From: Agrobacterium leguminum
GTDB lineage: Bacteria > Pseudomonadota > Alphaproteobacteria > Rhizobiales > Rhizobiaceae
DNA: 64,000 nucleotides
Assembly: GCF_015704895.1 (NCBI RefSeq)
Contig: NZ_JADQWB010000021.1
Location: forward strand, 22,095 to 86,094
Direction of reading: 5' to 3'
Shown: piece after piece, positions 34,906 through 44,693 of the stretch
How the letters are laid out: every line of letters starts with the position of its first letter
Position numbering within the stretch: the stretch's first letter is position 1
Notes under the pieces: generated by a model
Seen by the model: the letters and a program-made list of their open reading frames with translations, nothing else
Database searches by the model: none
Told to the model about the DNA's origin: nothing
Position numbers and translations under genes: made by a program

Positions 34906-36615
34906 TCAGAACAGGAAATAACGCTGCGCCATCGGCAGCACCGTTGCCGGTTCGCAGGTCAAAAGCTCGCCATCCGCCCGCACTTCGTAGGTTTCCGGAT
35001 CGACCTCGATATGGGGGGTGAGCGAATTGTGAATCATCGACGCCTTGGAAATGCCGCCGCGCACATTCTTCACCGGCAGCAGCTTCTTGGCGACGCCGAG
35101 GCGCTGGGCAAGGCCGGCATCGAGCGACGCCTGCGACACGAAAGTGACCGAGGAATTGGTCCGCAGCTTGCCATAAGCGGCAAACATCGGCCGGTAGTGC
35201 ATCGGCTGCGGCGTGGGAATGGAGGCGTTCGGATCGCCCATCGGGGCGGCGGCAATCGAGCCGCCGAGCAGCACCATCTCCGGCTTCACGCCGAAAAAGG
35301 CCGGGTTCCACAACACCAGATCGGCGCGCTTGCCGACTTCGATGGAGCCGATCTCGTGGCTGACACCCTGGGCGATGGCCGGGTTGATGGTATACTTGGC
35401 GATGTAACGGCGGACACGGAAATTGTCGTTTTCGCCGGTCTCTTCCTTCAGGCGGCCGCGCTGGCGCTTCATCTTGTCGGCCGTCTGCCAGGTACGGATC
35501 GCCACTTCGCCGACGCGGCCCATGGCCTGGCTGTCGGAAGATATGATCGAAAACGCGCCGATATCGTGAAGAATATCCTCCGCCGCGATGGTTTCCTTGC
35601 GGATGCGGCTTTCGGCAAAGGCGATATCTTCAGGGATGGACGGCGACAGGTGGTGGCACACCATCAGCATGTCCAGATGTTCGGCGAGCGTGTTGACGGT
35701 ATAGGGCCGTGTCGGGTTGGTGGAAGACGGAATGACGTTGGGATTGCCGCAGACCTTGATGATATCGGGCGCGTGCCCGCCGCCCGCCCCTTCGGTGTGG
35801 AAGGCATGGATGGTGCGGCCCTTGATGGCGGCGACCGTATCTTCCACGAAACCGCTTTCGTTCAGCGTGTCGGTGTGGATCATCACCTGCACATCGTATT
35901 GATCGGCCACCGTCAGGCAATTGTCGATGGCGGCCGGCGTCGTGCCCCAGTCCTCATGCAGCTTCAGTGACGACGCGCCGGCAAGGATCATCTCTTCCAG
36001 AGGGGCCGGCAGCGAGGCATTGCCCTTGCCCGCCAGCCCGAGATTCATCGGGAAGGCGTCGAAGCTCTCGATCATCCGCTCGATGTGCCAGGCGCCGGTG
36101 CAGGTGGTGGCAAGCGTGCCATGCGCCGGCCCGGAGCCGCCGCCCAGCATGCAGGTAATACCGCTCATCAGCGCTTCTTCGATCTGCTGCGGGCAGATGT
36201 AATGGATATGCGCATCCATGCCGCCGGCTGTCAGTATCCTGCCCTCGCCGGCAATCGCCTCCGTCGAGGGGCCGACGATAATCGTCACGCCCGGTTGCGT
36301 ATCGGGATTGCCAGCCTTGCCGATGGCGTGGATGCGGCCGTTCTTCAGGCCCACATCCGCCTTGTAGATGCCGCTATGGTCAACGATCACCACATTGGTG
36401 ATGACGGTATCGACCGCGCCTTCGGCCCGCGTCGCCTGGCTCTGGCCCATGCCGTCGCGAATGACCTTGCCGCCGCCGAATTTCACTTCCTCGCCATAGA
36501 TCGTGTGGTCCTTCTCGATCTCGATGAAGAGTTCGGTATCGGCAAGACGCACCTTGTCGCCAACGGTCGGGCCGAACATGCCGGCATAGGCGGCGCGGGA
36601 AATCTTGTAGGGCAT
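34906..36615 (-). CDS. ureC: Urease alpha subunit UreC
   Basis: 569 residues, full length. Active-site parts are visible: [12 protein letters not shown] with the first nickel histidines, [15 protein letters not shown] with the lysine that is carbamylated to bridge nickel, [13 protein letters not shown], and LMVCHHLSP with the flap cysteine and histidines. With UreA and UreB it forms the cytoplasmic enzyme that splits urea into ammonia and carbamate. Confidence 0.97.
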   Translation of the reverse strand: MPYKISRAAYAGMFGPTVGDKVRLADTELFIEIEKDHTIYGEEVKFGGGKVIRDGMGQSQATRAEGAVDTVITNVVIVDHSGIYKADVGLKNGRIHAIGKAGNPDTQPGVTIIVGPSTEAIAGEGRILTAGGMDAHIHYICPQQIEEALMSGITCMLGGGSGPAHGTLATTCTGAWHIERMIESFDAFPMNLGLAGKGNASLPAPLEEMILAGASSLKLHEDWGTTPAAIDNCLTVADQYDVQVMIHTDTLNESGFVEDTVAAIKGRTIHAFHTEGAGGGHAPDIIKVCGNPNVIPSSTNPTRPYTVNTLAEHLDMLMVCHHLSPSIPEDIAFAESRIRKETIAAEDILHDIGAFSIISSDSQAMGRVGEVAIRTWQTADKMKRQRGRLKEETGENDNFRVRRYIAKYTINPAIAQGVSHEIGSIEVGKRADLVLWNPAFFGVKPEMVLLGGSIAAAPMGDPNASIPTPQPMHYRPMFAAYGKLRTNSSVTFVSQASLDAGLAQRLGVAKKLLPVKNVRGGISKASMIHNSLTPHIEVDPETYEVRADGELLTCEPATVLPMAQRYFLF

Positions 36616-36662
36616 GGGCTCAGGCTCCTTGGAAACACAACGAACGGCGCGGGCGTATCTTC

Positions 36663-37445
36663 TTAGGCAACTTCCGGCGTTTCAGCGAAATCGCCGGTCA
36701 GTGGCAAATCTATAACTCGTTCGGGCAATGCCCTGATGAGAGCACGTGTCATGCTGGCGAAATCATTCGCGAGGAAAAGACGTTCGCTGGCATTAACCAA
36801 AAAATCGTCCGACAGGTCTTTAAACAATCTCAGCTGAACAGAGACGTTCCGATGGGCGCTGTCATGGACATCCTCATATTTGTAAGTATAGCCGGCCGCC
36901 TCTGCAGCCCGGACGACATATTCCAGCCTATGTCTCGTATCGGCTCCCTCCGCCGGATCGGCATCGAGAAAATATGAGACCACCAGCCGCTTGACATTCA
37001 CCTGAACATATATTTTCTGATCGACACCATAAGCGAGCACCCGGTACTGGCAATAGTGGTTGCCCTGGTCGTAATTCACCAATAATCGGGTTTTCGTCAC
37101 CAGTGGGTTTGGCCGGTAGGCCGGGGTCAATTCTCCGAAATGACCTTCCTGATATTCGACGATACGCAGGGCATCCGGTATTTCTCGAATGAGAAAATCC
37201 TCGGTCCGTTTCTTCAGAAACGAGACATTCACGTTAAAGCGGGTATAAAAAACCACGGCAATAACGCCCAGTCCGGCGGCGCATGTCTGCGCGAGCGTCA
37301 GCCCCGTGGTTACCACGCCCGCATCAACTTTTTCATTCAGCAAGAACAGAACAACTGCGATGGAGAGCAGGAAGAAAAATATCGCAAGGACGGTAATCGC
37401 GATTTTTGCGCGGCGTGGAATATATAATATATGTTCATTGCTCAT
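36663..37445 (-). CDS. Unknown two-helix membrane protein in urease cluster
   Basis: 260 residues from the ATG at 37445. Two membrane helices lie near the N-terminus ([20 protein letters not shown] and the [22 protein letters not shown] region), then a soluble domain of about 190 residues rich in charged and aromatic residues. No family is recognised. It occupies the space between ureB and ureC together with two other passenger genes, 47 bp before ureC. Its AT content is higher than that of its neighbours, which hints at later acquisition. Confidence 0.65.
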   Translation of the reverse strand: MSNEHILYIPRRAKIAITVLAIFFFLLSIAVVLFLLNEKVDAGVVTTGLTLAQTCAAGLGVIAVVFYTRFNVNVSFLKKRTEDFLIREIPDALRIVEYQEGHFGELTPAYRPNPLVTKTRLLVNYDQGNHYCQYRVLAYGVDQKIYVQVNVKRLVVSYFLDADPAEGADTRHRLEYVVRAAEAAGYTYKYEDVHDSAHRNVSVQLRLFKDLSDDFLVNASERLFLANDFASMTRALIRALPERVIDLPLTGDFAETPEVA

Positions 37446-37460
37446 CGTGTCAGGCCGCAC

Positions 37461-37883
37461 TCAAAATTGGTCGATCATCGTTTTTAGTTCTTCCGCCCGC
37501 TTGGCGCTCATCTCGGCGCGGCAGGAAGCGATCAACATCGGCTCCATCGAGCCGCCGCGCGCCTGAAAGCCTGAAAGCGCACAATTGGCGTCACGAAACG
37601 CCACCCAGGCGCGCTGGGCAGTCACCAGCGCGTCGGTCGCACCCTTGCCGTCTGCATCCGCCGTCTTGTCGCGCTCGGTGAGCAGCTTGCGCAGCTTCTG
37701 ATATTCGGCGTTCAATTGCTTGTCGGCCTTTTCGTAATCCTTGCCGGCGCAGATGGTCATGTCCGCCTGCGTCTGCGGGGCCTTGCAATCCGGCTCGCCT
37801 TGCGCAGAGGCCGGCATGGACAGGCCGGCGGTCGCGCAGAGAAGCACAGCCGCCAGAAGGACGTTTTTTCGGCTCATCTCCAT
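37461..37883 (-). CDS. LprI-like (DUF1311) periplasmic protein
   Basis: 140 residues with a signal peptide (LLAAVLLCATAGLSMPASAQ). The mature part has DCKAPQTQADMTICAGKDYE and AQRAWVAFRDANCALSGF, the four-cysteine DUF1311/LprI pattern. Some members inhibit lysozyme. It ends 15 bp before the next gene. Its place in the urease cluster is unexplained. Confidence 0.82.
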   Translation of the reverse strand: MEMSRKNVLLAAVLLCATAGLSMPASAQGEPDCKAPQTQADMTICAGKDYEKADKQLNAEYQKLRKLLTERDKTADADGKGATDALVTAQRAWVAFRDANCALSGFQARGGSMEPMLIASCRAEMSAKRAEELKTMIDQF

Positions 37884-37886
37884 CGC

Positions 37887-38243
37887 TCAGGCCGCCGCGC
37901 CATCGAAAGCCTGCGGCTTCAACGCCCGGGGATCGACACCATCGAGACAATTGGCGTTTACCGCCACCATCGGCGTTCCATCCGGCCCATCGGCATAAGC
38001 AAAGCTCTCGATGCCGCAGGTGGAGCAGAAAAGATGATGGATCTTGTGTTTGTTGAAGAGATATTCCGCCAGCTTGTCCTCCCCGGAAAGCAGCGTGAAT
38101 TTCTCACGCGGCGCAAAGGCCAGCGTGGAACCGAGACGCTTGCAGCGCGAGCAATTGCAGATGACGGTATGGTCGAGATCGGCATCGACCTCGAAGCTCA
38201 CATCGCCGCACTGGCAGCTTCCATGATAATGCGCCGTCGCCAT
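37887..38243 (-). CDS. GFA (CENP-V/Gfa) zinc-fold protein
   Basis: 118 residues. Zinc cysteines: GSCQCGDVSFEV, CNCSRCKRLGSTLAF and FCSTCGIESFAY, the Gfa domain first seen in S-hydroxymethylglutathione synthase. The natural substrate of most members is unknown. It lies 1 bp after the ureB stop and 3 bp before the LprI-like gene, so it is co-transcribed with urease. Confidence 0.88.
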   Translation of the reverse strand: MATAHYHGSCQCGDVSFEVDADLDHTVICNCSRCKRLGSTLAFAPREKFTLLSGEDKLAEYLFNKHKIHHLFCSTCGIESFAYADGPDGTPMVAVNANCLDGVDPRALKPQAFDGAAA

Positions 38244-38244
38244 T

Positions 38245-38550
38245 TCATAACCTCCCCATGACCTGTTGACGGAAACCGTAAACCTCGCGCTTGCCGGAAA
38301 GCGGCACCAACGTCACTTCCCGCTTCTGGCCGGGTTCGAAACGAACCGCCGTGCCGGCCGGAATATCGAGGCGCATGCCGCGCGCCTTGTCGCGGTCGAA
38401 CAGGAGACCCGCATTGGTCTCGAAGAAATGATAGTGGCTGCCCACCTGCACCGGCCGGTCGCCCGAATTGGCGACTTCGATGGTCACGGTCGGCTGGCCG
38501 GCATTGAGTTCGATGCTGCCCTCTGCGGCAATGATTTCGCCTGGTTTCAT
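38245..38550 (-). CDS. ureB: Urease beta subunit UreB
   Basis: 101 residues with the UreB core: [33 protein letters not shown] and the end [15 protein letters not shown]. It is a structural subunit of the heterotrimer. Its ATG overlaps the stop of the unknown gene upstream by 4 bp. Confidence 0.96.
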   Translation of the reverse strand: MKPGEIIAAEGSIELNAGQPTVTIEVANSGDRPVQVGSHYHFFETNAGLLFDRDKARGMRLDIPAGTAVRFEPGQKREVTLVPLSGKREVYGFRQQVMGRL

Positions 38551-39104
38551 AGCAGTATTTCTACCCTCAGAAGTTTATGGTCTTGCTGGAGATTACCCTC
38601 CATCTGGCGAACTTTCTCCGGCGCAACCAAACAGATAACGAATAAGCTTAGCGATATGCAAAAAGTGGTGACCCAGAAAGCAAATCTGGCGGTTTTGAGA
38701 GTACCGTTCTTTTTTCGGTCATAATACTTAACGAGACCTTTTAGGCTCATCTTCCCGAAAAGCGTTCGTTCAACGTGAATTTTGACATAAGCTTCATGAA
38801 CTTTGACAACATGTGCATGCGCTCGATAACGAAATATTCCATACGCCGTTATCAACACTGGAAAAAATGATGCAAAACCTAGTGACAGGTGGCTAATATT
38901 TTCTGCACTCAATATTAGCCAATATATAAGACCTATCGCTATGATCGTTAGAATCTCGAACTGATTCATAGTTCGGATTTCTTCATCGATCCTAAAACGC
39001 GCGGCCTTCATTTCTTCGAGGAGATACTGGTATCTCACATCTGCGCTAGCACGGGTTTGAATCGGCGTTTTACTGGCGCTGGAAGTGTGGTCTTCATCAT
39101 TCAT
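38547..39104 (-). CDS. Unknown three-helix membrane protein between ureA and ureB
   Basis: 185 residues. A helical, charged N-terminus ([20 protein letters not shown]) is followed by two close membrane helices ([18 protein letters not shown] and [17 protein letters not shown]), a cytoplasmic stretch and a third helix ([20 protein letters not shown]). No family is recognised. Its DNA is clearly AT-richer than the flanking urease genes. Its stop nevertheless overlaps the ureB start, so it is translationally wired into the operon. Confidence 0.65.
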   Translation of the reverse strand: MNDEDHTSSASKTPIQTRASADVRYQYLLEEMKAARFRIDEEIRTMNQFEILTIIAIGLIYWLILSAENISHLSLGFASFFPVLITAYGIFRYRAHAHVVKVHEAYVKIHVERTLFGKMSLKGLVKYYDRKKNGTLKTARFAFWVTTFCISLSLFVICLVAPEKVRQMEGNLQQDHKLLRVEILL

Positions 39105-39126
39105 CGCAAAGACTCGCTTCTGCTGG

Positions 39127-39429
39127 TCACCGTATCGGTTCGTGAACGGTCACCAGCTTGGTGCCATCGGGAAACGTCGCTTCCACCTGCACATCGTGGA
39201 TCATCTCGGCCACACCTTCCATCACCTGATGGCGGGAGATGACATGCGCGCCGGCTTCCATCAGCTCGGCCACGGCGCGGCCGTCGCGGGCGCCCTCGAC
39301 CACGAAATCGGTAATCAGCGCAATCGCCTCGGGATAGTTCAGCTTCACGCCGCGTTCCAGCCGGCGGCGCGCCACCATGGCGGCCATGGAAATCAGCAGC
39401 TTGTCTTTTTCTCTTGGGCTAAGGTTCAT
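39127..39429 (-). CDS. ureA: Urease gamma subunit UreA
   Basis: 100 residues from the ATG at 39429 ([20 protein letters not shown]), the canonical UreA start; the longer frame from 39489 is rejected. [20 protein letters not shown] and [19 protein letters not shown] are conserved. It is a structural subunit of urease. Confidence 0.96.
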   Translation of the reverse strand: MNLSPREKDKLLISMAAMVARRRLERGVKLNYPEAIALITDFVVEGARDGRAVAELMEAGAHVISRHQVMEGVAEMIHDVQVEATFPDGTKLVTVHEPIR

Positions 39430-39534
39430 CGTGGTCCCGCAGCTTGGAACCTGTTCCGCAAGCATGGCTGCGGCAAGCAGATCCGACATGTTGACAGACC
39501 CCGAAGGCCGCCGGTTGCCGACGATCCGAAGGGT

Positions 39535-40386
39535 TTACAGATTCCAGACTTTCGGCACTGGCGCGCCGTTTCGCAAGAGCGAAATGATCGGAAAAAGCAA
39601 TTTTCTCAAGGAGAAACCATCTTCGGCAGAGACGCGAACGACAAGCTTGCCCTGCCACTCGCTGGCCCCGCCGCTTTCCCCGGCAATAGCCCGGATTTTA
39701 GGCAGAAGCGCCTCAGCCAGCGGCCCGATATAAAGCAGCGTCGCAAAGGCGACCTGACCGGCCAGAACCGCCGGTTTCGCGGTCAGCGCCGCTACCTCGC
39801 CTTCCAGCAGAAGCTCTTCGGCATGCACCAGCTTACCCCCGTGGCGAATACGCCAGCGGTCGCGAAAAAGGCCACGCGTCATCGCCTCGCCCATGGCCTG
39901 GCGGCCGAGCAGCACGGCTTCGACGGCGATGAATTCGGAAGATTGGTCGAGATCGGCTTCCAGCCGGCGGGTCAGCGACGCCCGGTCGAAAAGGATGGTT
40001 TCCTGCGGCAGCCAGTGCAATCTGGCGCCCGGCCCGGCGGAAACGCGGGCGGTAACGGTGGCGGTTCCGGAGGATGCCTTGTAGACCTTCTCGCAGGCCT
40101 GCGTGGTCACCACCAGCGAGGTGCCGGCGCCCGCAACCGCCTGCCATTCGAGTTCGTCTCCGCCGGTCAGACCGCCGGAGGAATTGATGAGAATGGCTTC
40201 GGCTTCGTTTGAAAAGGTTTCCGGCAGGCGGATTTTGGCGCAGCCTTCCTGGAACAATTCCTTCAGCCGGCTGCGCCCTTCAACCGCTTTGGTTACAATG
40301 CGTCCTCTGCCACGGGCGCGCTGCTGCCGGACAGGTTGAGCGTCTTGGCGACCGGAAGGGCCGATGGCTTGCTGTTCTGGCTGCAC
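39535..40386 (-). CDS. ureD: Urease accessory protein UreD
   Basis: About 283 residues if the GTG at 40386 is used. UreD core: [51 protein letters not shown] and [14 protein letters not shown]. It is a scaffold for UreF-UreG docking on apo-urease. The family core begins at about 40300, right at the esterase stop, yet the nearest in-frame standard start is the GTG 94 bp inside the esterase gene. The start is therefore uncertain (alternatives: ATG 40494, or a non-standard codon). Confidence 0.9.
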   Translation of the reverse strand: MQPEQQAIGPSGRQDAQPVRQQRARGRGRIVTKAVEGRSRLKELFQEGCAKIRLPETFSNEAEAILINSSGGLTGGDELEWQAVAGAGTSLVVTTQACEKVYKASSGTATVTARVSAGPGARLHWLPQETILFDRASLTRRLEADLDQSSEFIAVEAVLLGRQAMGEAMTRGLFRDRWRIRHGGKLVHAEELLLEGEVAALTAKPAVLAGQVAFATLLYIGPLAEALLPKIRAIAGESGGASEWQGKLVVRVSAEDGFSLRKLLFPIISLLRNGAPVPKVWNL

Positions 40387-41546
40387 GCGGTCTCCGAAGC
40401 GGTTGCGGAAGCGGATGAGGCCTTTGCGCCGCAATCCTTCTTGACGACGGCATCCACGACCAGCTGCCCTTCCGTATTGCGGAAGAAATCCCACATTCTT
40501 TCCGCCGCATCAACCGTGCGCGTCACTTCGCCTGTGGGCATCTTGCGCTCCACGGCCGGTTCCGCCTTCGGCGTCTGTTCGCCGCCCGGCTTGCGGGTGA
40601 CGACGGCGCTTGCGGCCAGCACTTCCGCCTTCATGGTGGCGCGCGGCCAGGCGTGGTCCCAGTCGTTGATGACATAGGACTGAATGCGTGCGCCGGCCTT
40701 GCAGACATCGTAGGAATTGACGGTGAAACTTTCGCCCACCTTGCTTTTGGCAGCGCCCTTGCAGCCGTCCATCTCGGCCCAGCGCTTCAGCGCCGTCTCG
40801 CCGCCATATTGCCAGTAGGATTTGCCGCCGCCCTGATAGGGGTTGGCGGGATCCTTCAGCCCGGCAAAGGCGATGATCGACATCGGCCGCGCCGGCGTGC
40901 AGCTTGCCGCATCCGGTGCCCATTTGCCCTCGGTCTCCAGCGGATAACCCGCGCGCAGCGAGGCGACGAAACCGGCAGCGGTGAAATCCGCGCTGCCATT
41001 GCAGATGAATTGCGAGAGCATGCGCCCGCCGCCGGAATAACCGGAGCCGTAAAAACGCTCCTCATCCACGCAGAACTTGCCCTTCACCATGGTGATGGCA
41101 TCGCGAATGAAGCCGACCTCGTCCAGCCCGCCCGGACGCTTGGTGACGCCGGGAACATTCCAGGCATGGGTGCCCGGCAATTCGCCATTCAGGCTGCCGG
41201 CCAGCGCCACGACCACCAGACCGTCACGCTCGGCCAGCTTGTCCCAGCCGCTGCGGTTCAGCTGGCCGTGCGGATTGCTGTTGGAGCCATGGAAATCGAA
41301 CACGACAGGCAGCGGCTTTTTTCCATCATAGGCCGAGGGAACAAAATAGACGCCGTCGCGTTTTTCACCGTTGGAGAGAATGGAAAAATCATGCCTGCCC
41401 GGTTCCATGCCGGGTCCGGGCAACTGACCGCAGGTCGATGCCGACGCTGCGACACCGGCGCTCGCGCACATCGCAAGACCCAGAAAGAGGGTGCGGGCAG
41501 AGCGGAACAGCCGGGCGGTCCGGCCAATGGCAAAGTCTTGATGCAT
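40293..41546 (-). CDS. Secreted esterase, PHB-depolymerase/feruloyl-esterase type
   Basis: 417 residues from the ATG at 41546, with AAGG about 9 bp upstream. A signal peptide ([18 protein letters not shown]) precedes an alpha/beta-hydrolase domain with the oxyanion region [16 protein letters not shown], the nucleophile elbow [10 protein letters not shown], and NDWDHAWP for the catalytic His. Several cysteines suggest disulfides. The C-terminal 100 residues are low-complexity. It could release ferulate from plant wall or cleave short polyesters. It precedes and overlaps ureD, probably sharing its transcript. Confidence 0.82.
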   Translation of the reverse strand: MHQDFAIGRTARLFRSARTLFLGLAMCASAGVAASASTCGQLPGPGMEPGRHDFSILSNGEKRDGVYFVPSAYDGKKPLPVVFDFHGSNSNPHGQLNRSGWDKLAERDGLVVVALAGSLNGELPGTHAWNVPGVTKRPGGLDEVGFIRDAITMVKGKFCVDEERFYGSGYSGGGRMLSQFICNGSADFTAAGFVASLRAGYPLETEGKWAPDAASCTPARPMSIIAFAGLKDPANPYQGGGKSYWQYGGETALKRWAEMDGCKGAAKSKVGESFTVNSYDVCKAGARIQSYVINDWDHAWPRATMKAEVLAASAVVTRKPGGEQTPKAEPAVERKMPTGEVTRTVDAAERMWDFFRNTEGQLVVDAVVKKDCGAKASSASATASETACSQNSKPSALPVAKTLNLSGSSAPVAEDAL

Positions 41547-41856
41547 TGACACGCCTTTATTGGGCACGGTTTTCCCGACGATACGTCGGACGTGCGTGGA
41601 ATGTAAGGGATCAACTGTCGCGGCGTGCGAATAGACTTTTCCTGTGTCTCGCATGCAGCATTTGCGCTGCCAATATCACAGGCAATTATTCAATGAAATG
41701 CTAAAATTACGCATGAAAGCCATGTCGAGGCGCATAGGCTTTCAAAATATTAATCGGCCGTTTGCACGCCGTGATCGGCGCGCAAGGGTTTGCGAGCGTG
41801 ATGGCGAAAAGTGTGAGCGGTTTTCGCCTAAATCACGCTCCAAATTATGTCTCGAT
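41547..41856. other. Gap between urtE and esterase/urease genes
   Basis: It holds the promoter side of the esterase-ureD transcript and a Rhizobiales palindromic repeat near 41790-41858. I see no gene; a short reading frame on the plus strand has no support. Confidence 0.5.
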
Positions 41857-41858
41857 TT
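41790..41858. repeat. Rhizobiales palindromic repeat (type E)
   Basis: GAGCGTGATGGCGAAAAGTG ... GGTTTTCGCCTAAATCACGC are imperfect inverted halves around TGAGC. I recognise the sequence as a short element repeated in Rhizobium, Agrobacterium and Brucella relatives. Confidence 0.5.
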
Positions 41859-42552
41859 ATACTGTCAGGTGACGCCGCGCTTCCGGCGTATCCAGCGTTT
41901 CGGCCAGCCCCTGATGCACGATTTCGCCCCGGTCCATGATGTAGACGTAATCGGCAAGCTCGCGGCAGAAATCCAGATATTGCTCGACCAGCAGGATCGC
42001 CATGCCGGTGGAATCGCGCAGATATTTGATCGCCCGGCCGATATCCTTGATGATCGACGGCTGAATGCCCTCGGTCGGCTCGTCGAGAACGAGGATCTTC
42101 GGTCGCGTCACCAGCGCCCGGCCGATGGCGAGCTGCTGCTGCTGGCCGCCGGAGAGATCGCCGCCGCGCCTTCCCAGCATGGATTGCAGCACCGGAAACA
42201 GGCTGAAAATATCGTCGGGAATGAACCGTTCCTTACGCGGCAGCGGCGCGTAGCCGCTTTCGAGATTCTCCTGCACGCTGAGCAGCGGAAAGATTTCTCG
42301 CCCCTGCGGGACGTAGCCAACGCCGCGCTTGGCCCGGTGGTAAGGCGCCAACCCATCCAGCGCCGCCCCTTCAAAGCTGATCGTCCCGGCACTGATGGCG
42401 TGCTGGCCGGTAACGGCCCGCAGCAGCGAGCTTTTGCCCACCCCGTTGCGGCCGAGGACGCAGGTGATCTTGCCCATCTCCGCCGTCAGCGAAACGCCGC
42501 GCAGGGCCTGCGCTGCGCCGTAATGGAGGTTGATGTTGTCGACGTTCAGCAT
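41857..42552 (-). CDS. urtE: Urea ABC transporter ATP-binding protein UrtE
   Basis: 231 residues from the ATG at 42552 (GGAG 7 bp upstream). LivF-type ATPase: Walker A GRNGVGKSS, signature LSGGQQQQLAIGRAL, Walker B ILVLDEPTEGIQPSI. The EGIQPSII form and operon membership separate UrtE from LivF. It is the last gene of urtABCDE. A type A repeat separates it from urtD. Confidence 0.92.
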   Translation of the reverse strand: MLNVDNINLHYGAAQALRGVSLTAEMGKITCVLGRNGVGKSSLLRAVTGQHAISAGTISFEGAALDGLAPYHRAKRGVGYVPQGREIFPLLSVQENLESGYAPLPRKERFIPDDIFSLFPVLQSMLGRRGGDLSGGQQQQLAIGRALVTRPKILVLDEPTEGIQPSIIKDIGRAIKYLRDSTGMAILLVEQYLDFCRELADYVYIMDRGEIVHQGLAETLDTPEARRHLTV

Positions 42553-42587
42553 GGTGAAACTCCATTGGCGCATTGGCGGGAGGCGTT

Positions 42588-42726
42588 ACCCCCCTCTGCC
42601 CTGCCGGGCATCTCCCCCTCAAGGGGGGAGATCGGCAAGCGGCAAAAACTCTGCCCATGGAACGGGCGGGTGCGGCATCTGATCTCCCCCCTTGAGGGGG
42701 AGATGCCCGGCAGGGCAGAGGGGGGT
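42588..42726. repeat. RIME-like palindromic repeat, type A
   Basis: Ends ACCCCCCTCTGCCCTGCCGG and CCGGCAGGGCAGAGGGGGGT with inner CTCCCCCTCAAGGGGGGAG hairpins. It lies inside the urt operon between urtD and urtE. Confidence 0.85.
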
Positions 42727-42748
42727 ATGGCGAACGCAGACGCTTCCA

Positions 42749-43510
42749 TCACCGCCCCAGATAATTCTCGATCACCTTCGGATCGTTCGACACAAAATCG
42801 ATCGATCCCTCCGCCAGTACCGAGCCTTCGGCAAGGCACGTCACCTTCACCCCCAGTTCGCGGATGAAACCCATGTCATGCTCCACCACCACCACCGAAC
42901 GGGTCTTGGCGATTTCCTTCAAAAGCACGGCGGTTTCGGCGGTTTCCGCATCCGTCATGCCGGCCACCGGCTCGTCCACCAACAGCAGCTTCGGCTCCTG
43001 CGCCAAGAGCATGCCGATTTCCAGCCATTGTTTCTGGCCGTGCGAGAGGTTGGCGGCAAGATCGCCGCGGCGGTGGCCGAGGCGCACGGTGGCGAGGATT
43101 TCCTCGATGCGGGCCTTGTCCTCTTCCGTCAGCCGGTAAAACAGCGTCGCGAAAACGCCGCGCTTGCGGTTGAGCGCCAGTTCCAGATTGTCCCAGACGG
43201 TATGGCTTTCGAAAACCGTCGGTTTCTGGAACTTCCGCCCTATGCCGAGCTGGGCAATATCCGCCTCGTCCTTTTTGGTGAGGTCGATACTGTCTTCGAA
43301 CAGCACCGTGCCCGTATCCGGCCTTGTCTTGCCGGTGATGATGTCCATCATCGTTGTTTTGCCCGCACCGTTCGGGCCGATGATGGCGCGCAGCTCACCC
43401 GGTTCCACCACGAAGGAGAGGGAATTGAGCGCCCTGAAACCATCGAAGGACACCGAGACGCCGTCGAGATAAAGCAGGCTTTTCGTTCTGTTTTCGGAAA
43501 TCGTGTTCAT
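42749..43510 (-). CDS. urtD: Urea ABC transporter ATP-binding protein UrtD
   Basis: 253 residues from the ATG at 43510 (GAGG 7 bp upstream). LivG-type ATPase: Walker [30 protein letters not shown], signature LSHGQKQWLEIGMLLA, Walker B LLLVDEPVAGMTDAE. The LSHGQ signature is typical of UrtD. It pairs with UrtE on the urea permease. Confidence 0.93.
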   Translation of the reverse strand: MNTISENRTKSLLYLDGVSVSFDGFRALNSLSFVVEPGELRAIIGPNGAGKTTMMDIITGKTRPDTGTVLFEDSIDLTKKDEADIAQLGIGRKFQKPTVFESHTVWDNLELALNRKRGVFATLFYRLTEEDKARIEEILATVRLGHRRGDLAANLSHGQKQWLEIGMLLAQEPKLLLVDEPVAGMTDAETAETAVLLKEIAKTRSVVVVEHDMGFIRELGVKVTCLAEGSVLAEGSIDFVSNDPKVIENYLGR

Positions 43511-43517
43511 GTCCGCC

Positions 43518-44693
43518 TCACTCCGCCGCCTGTTGCGCCACTGTCGAGCCGCTGTCATTGCCCGGCTGGGCGTCGCCTGCCGCGAGCGCGACCCGCTTTT
43601 CGCGCCGTCGGGCCAGATAGTGTTGCAGCGTGCCGACGATGCCCTTGGGGAAGAACAGCGTCACCGCAATGAAGAGCCCGCCCAGCGCAAACAGCCAGAA
43701 TTCGGGGAAAGCGCCGGTGAAATAGCTCTTGCCGCCATTGACGAGCAGCGCACCGATGATCGGCCCGATCAGCGTGCCGCGCCCGCCCACCGCCGTCCAC
43801 ACCACCACTTCGATGGAGTTGGCGGGCGAAAATTCGCCGGGATTGATGATGCCCACCTGCGGCACGAACAGCGCACCGGCAATGCCCGCCATCATGGCTG
43901 AGACGACAAAGGTGAAGAGCTTGATGTTTTCCACCCGAAAACCGAGGAACCGCACCCGGCTTTCGGCATCGCGCACGCCCACCAGCACCTTGCCGAATTT
44001 GGAATTGACGATGCCGGAGGCAATCAGCAGCGAGAGCGCCAGCATCACCGCCGTCATGGCAAAGAGCACGGCGCGCGTGCCATCCGCCTGCACGGAAAAG
44101 CCGAGAATATCCTTGAAATCGGTGAGCCCATTATTGCCGCCGAAACCCATGTCGTTGCGGAAGAAGGCAAGCAGCAGCGCATAGGTCATGGCCTGGGTGA
44201 TGATGGAGAGATAAACGCCGTTGACGCGCGAGCGGAAGGCAAACCAGCCGAACACGAAGGCCAGCAGCCCCGGCACGATAAGCACCATCAGCGCCGCAAA
44301 CCAGAACATGTCGAAGCCTTGCCAGAACCACGGCAGTTCCTTCCAGTTGAGGAACACCATGAAATCGGGCAGCACCGGATGGCCGTAAACCCCGCGCGTG
44401 CCGATCTGCCGCATCAGATACATGCCCATGGCATAACCGCCGAGCGCGAAGAAGGCGGCATGGCCGAGCGAGAGAATGCCGCAATAACCCCAGACGAGAT
44501 CGAGCGCGAGCGCCAGCAGCGCATAAGCCAGATATTTGCCCAGCATCGACATGATATAGGTCGGGATGCGGAATGCGCTGTCGGCCGGCAAAAGCAGGTT
44601 GGAGGCCGGCACCAGCACGGCGATGGCCAGAATGATGCCGATGGCGATGGAGATGCGGCGGTCGAGCGCGCGCAGGAGGAAGCCGGTAATCAT
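43518..44693 (-). CDS. urtC: Urea ABC transporter permease UrtC
   Basis: 391 residues, about 10 membrane helices, LivM-like. GYCGILSLGHAAFFALGGYAM is the conserved segment. NGVYLSIITQAMTYALLLAFF and NNGLTDFKDILGF are typical of UrtC rather than LivM. The ATG overlaps the urtB stop, and urtD follows after 7 bp. Confidence 0.93.
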   Translation of the reverse strand: MITGFLLRALDRRISIAIGIILAIAVLVPASNLLLPADSAFRIPTYIMSMLGKYLAYALLALALDLVWGYCGILSLGHAAFFALGGYAMGMYLMRQIGTRGVYGHPVLPDFMVFLNWKELPWFWQGFDMFWFAALMVLIVPGLLAFVFGWFAFRSRVNGVYLSIITQAMTYALLLAFFRNDMGFGGNNGLTDFKDILGFSVQADGTRAVLFAMTAVMLALSLLIASGIVNSKFGKVLVGVRDAESRVRFLGFRVENIKLFTFVVSAMMAGIAGALFVPQVGIINPGEFSPANSIEVVVWTAVGGRGTLIGPIIGALLVNGGKSYFTGAFPEFWLFALGGLFIAVTLFFPKGIVGTLQHYLARRREKRVALAAGDAQPGNDSGSTVAQQAAE

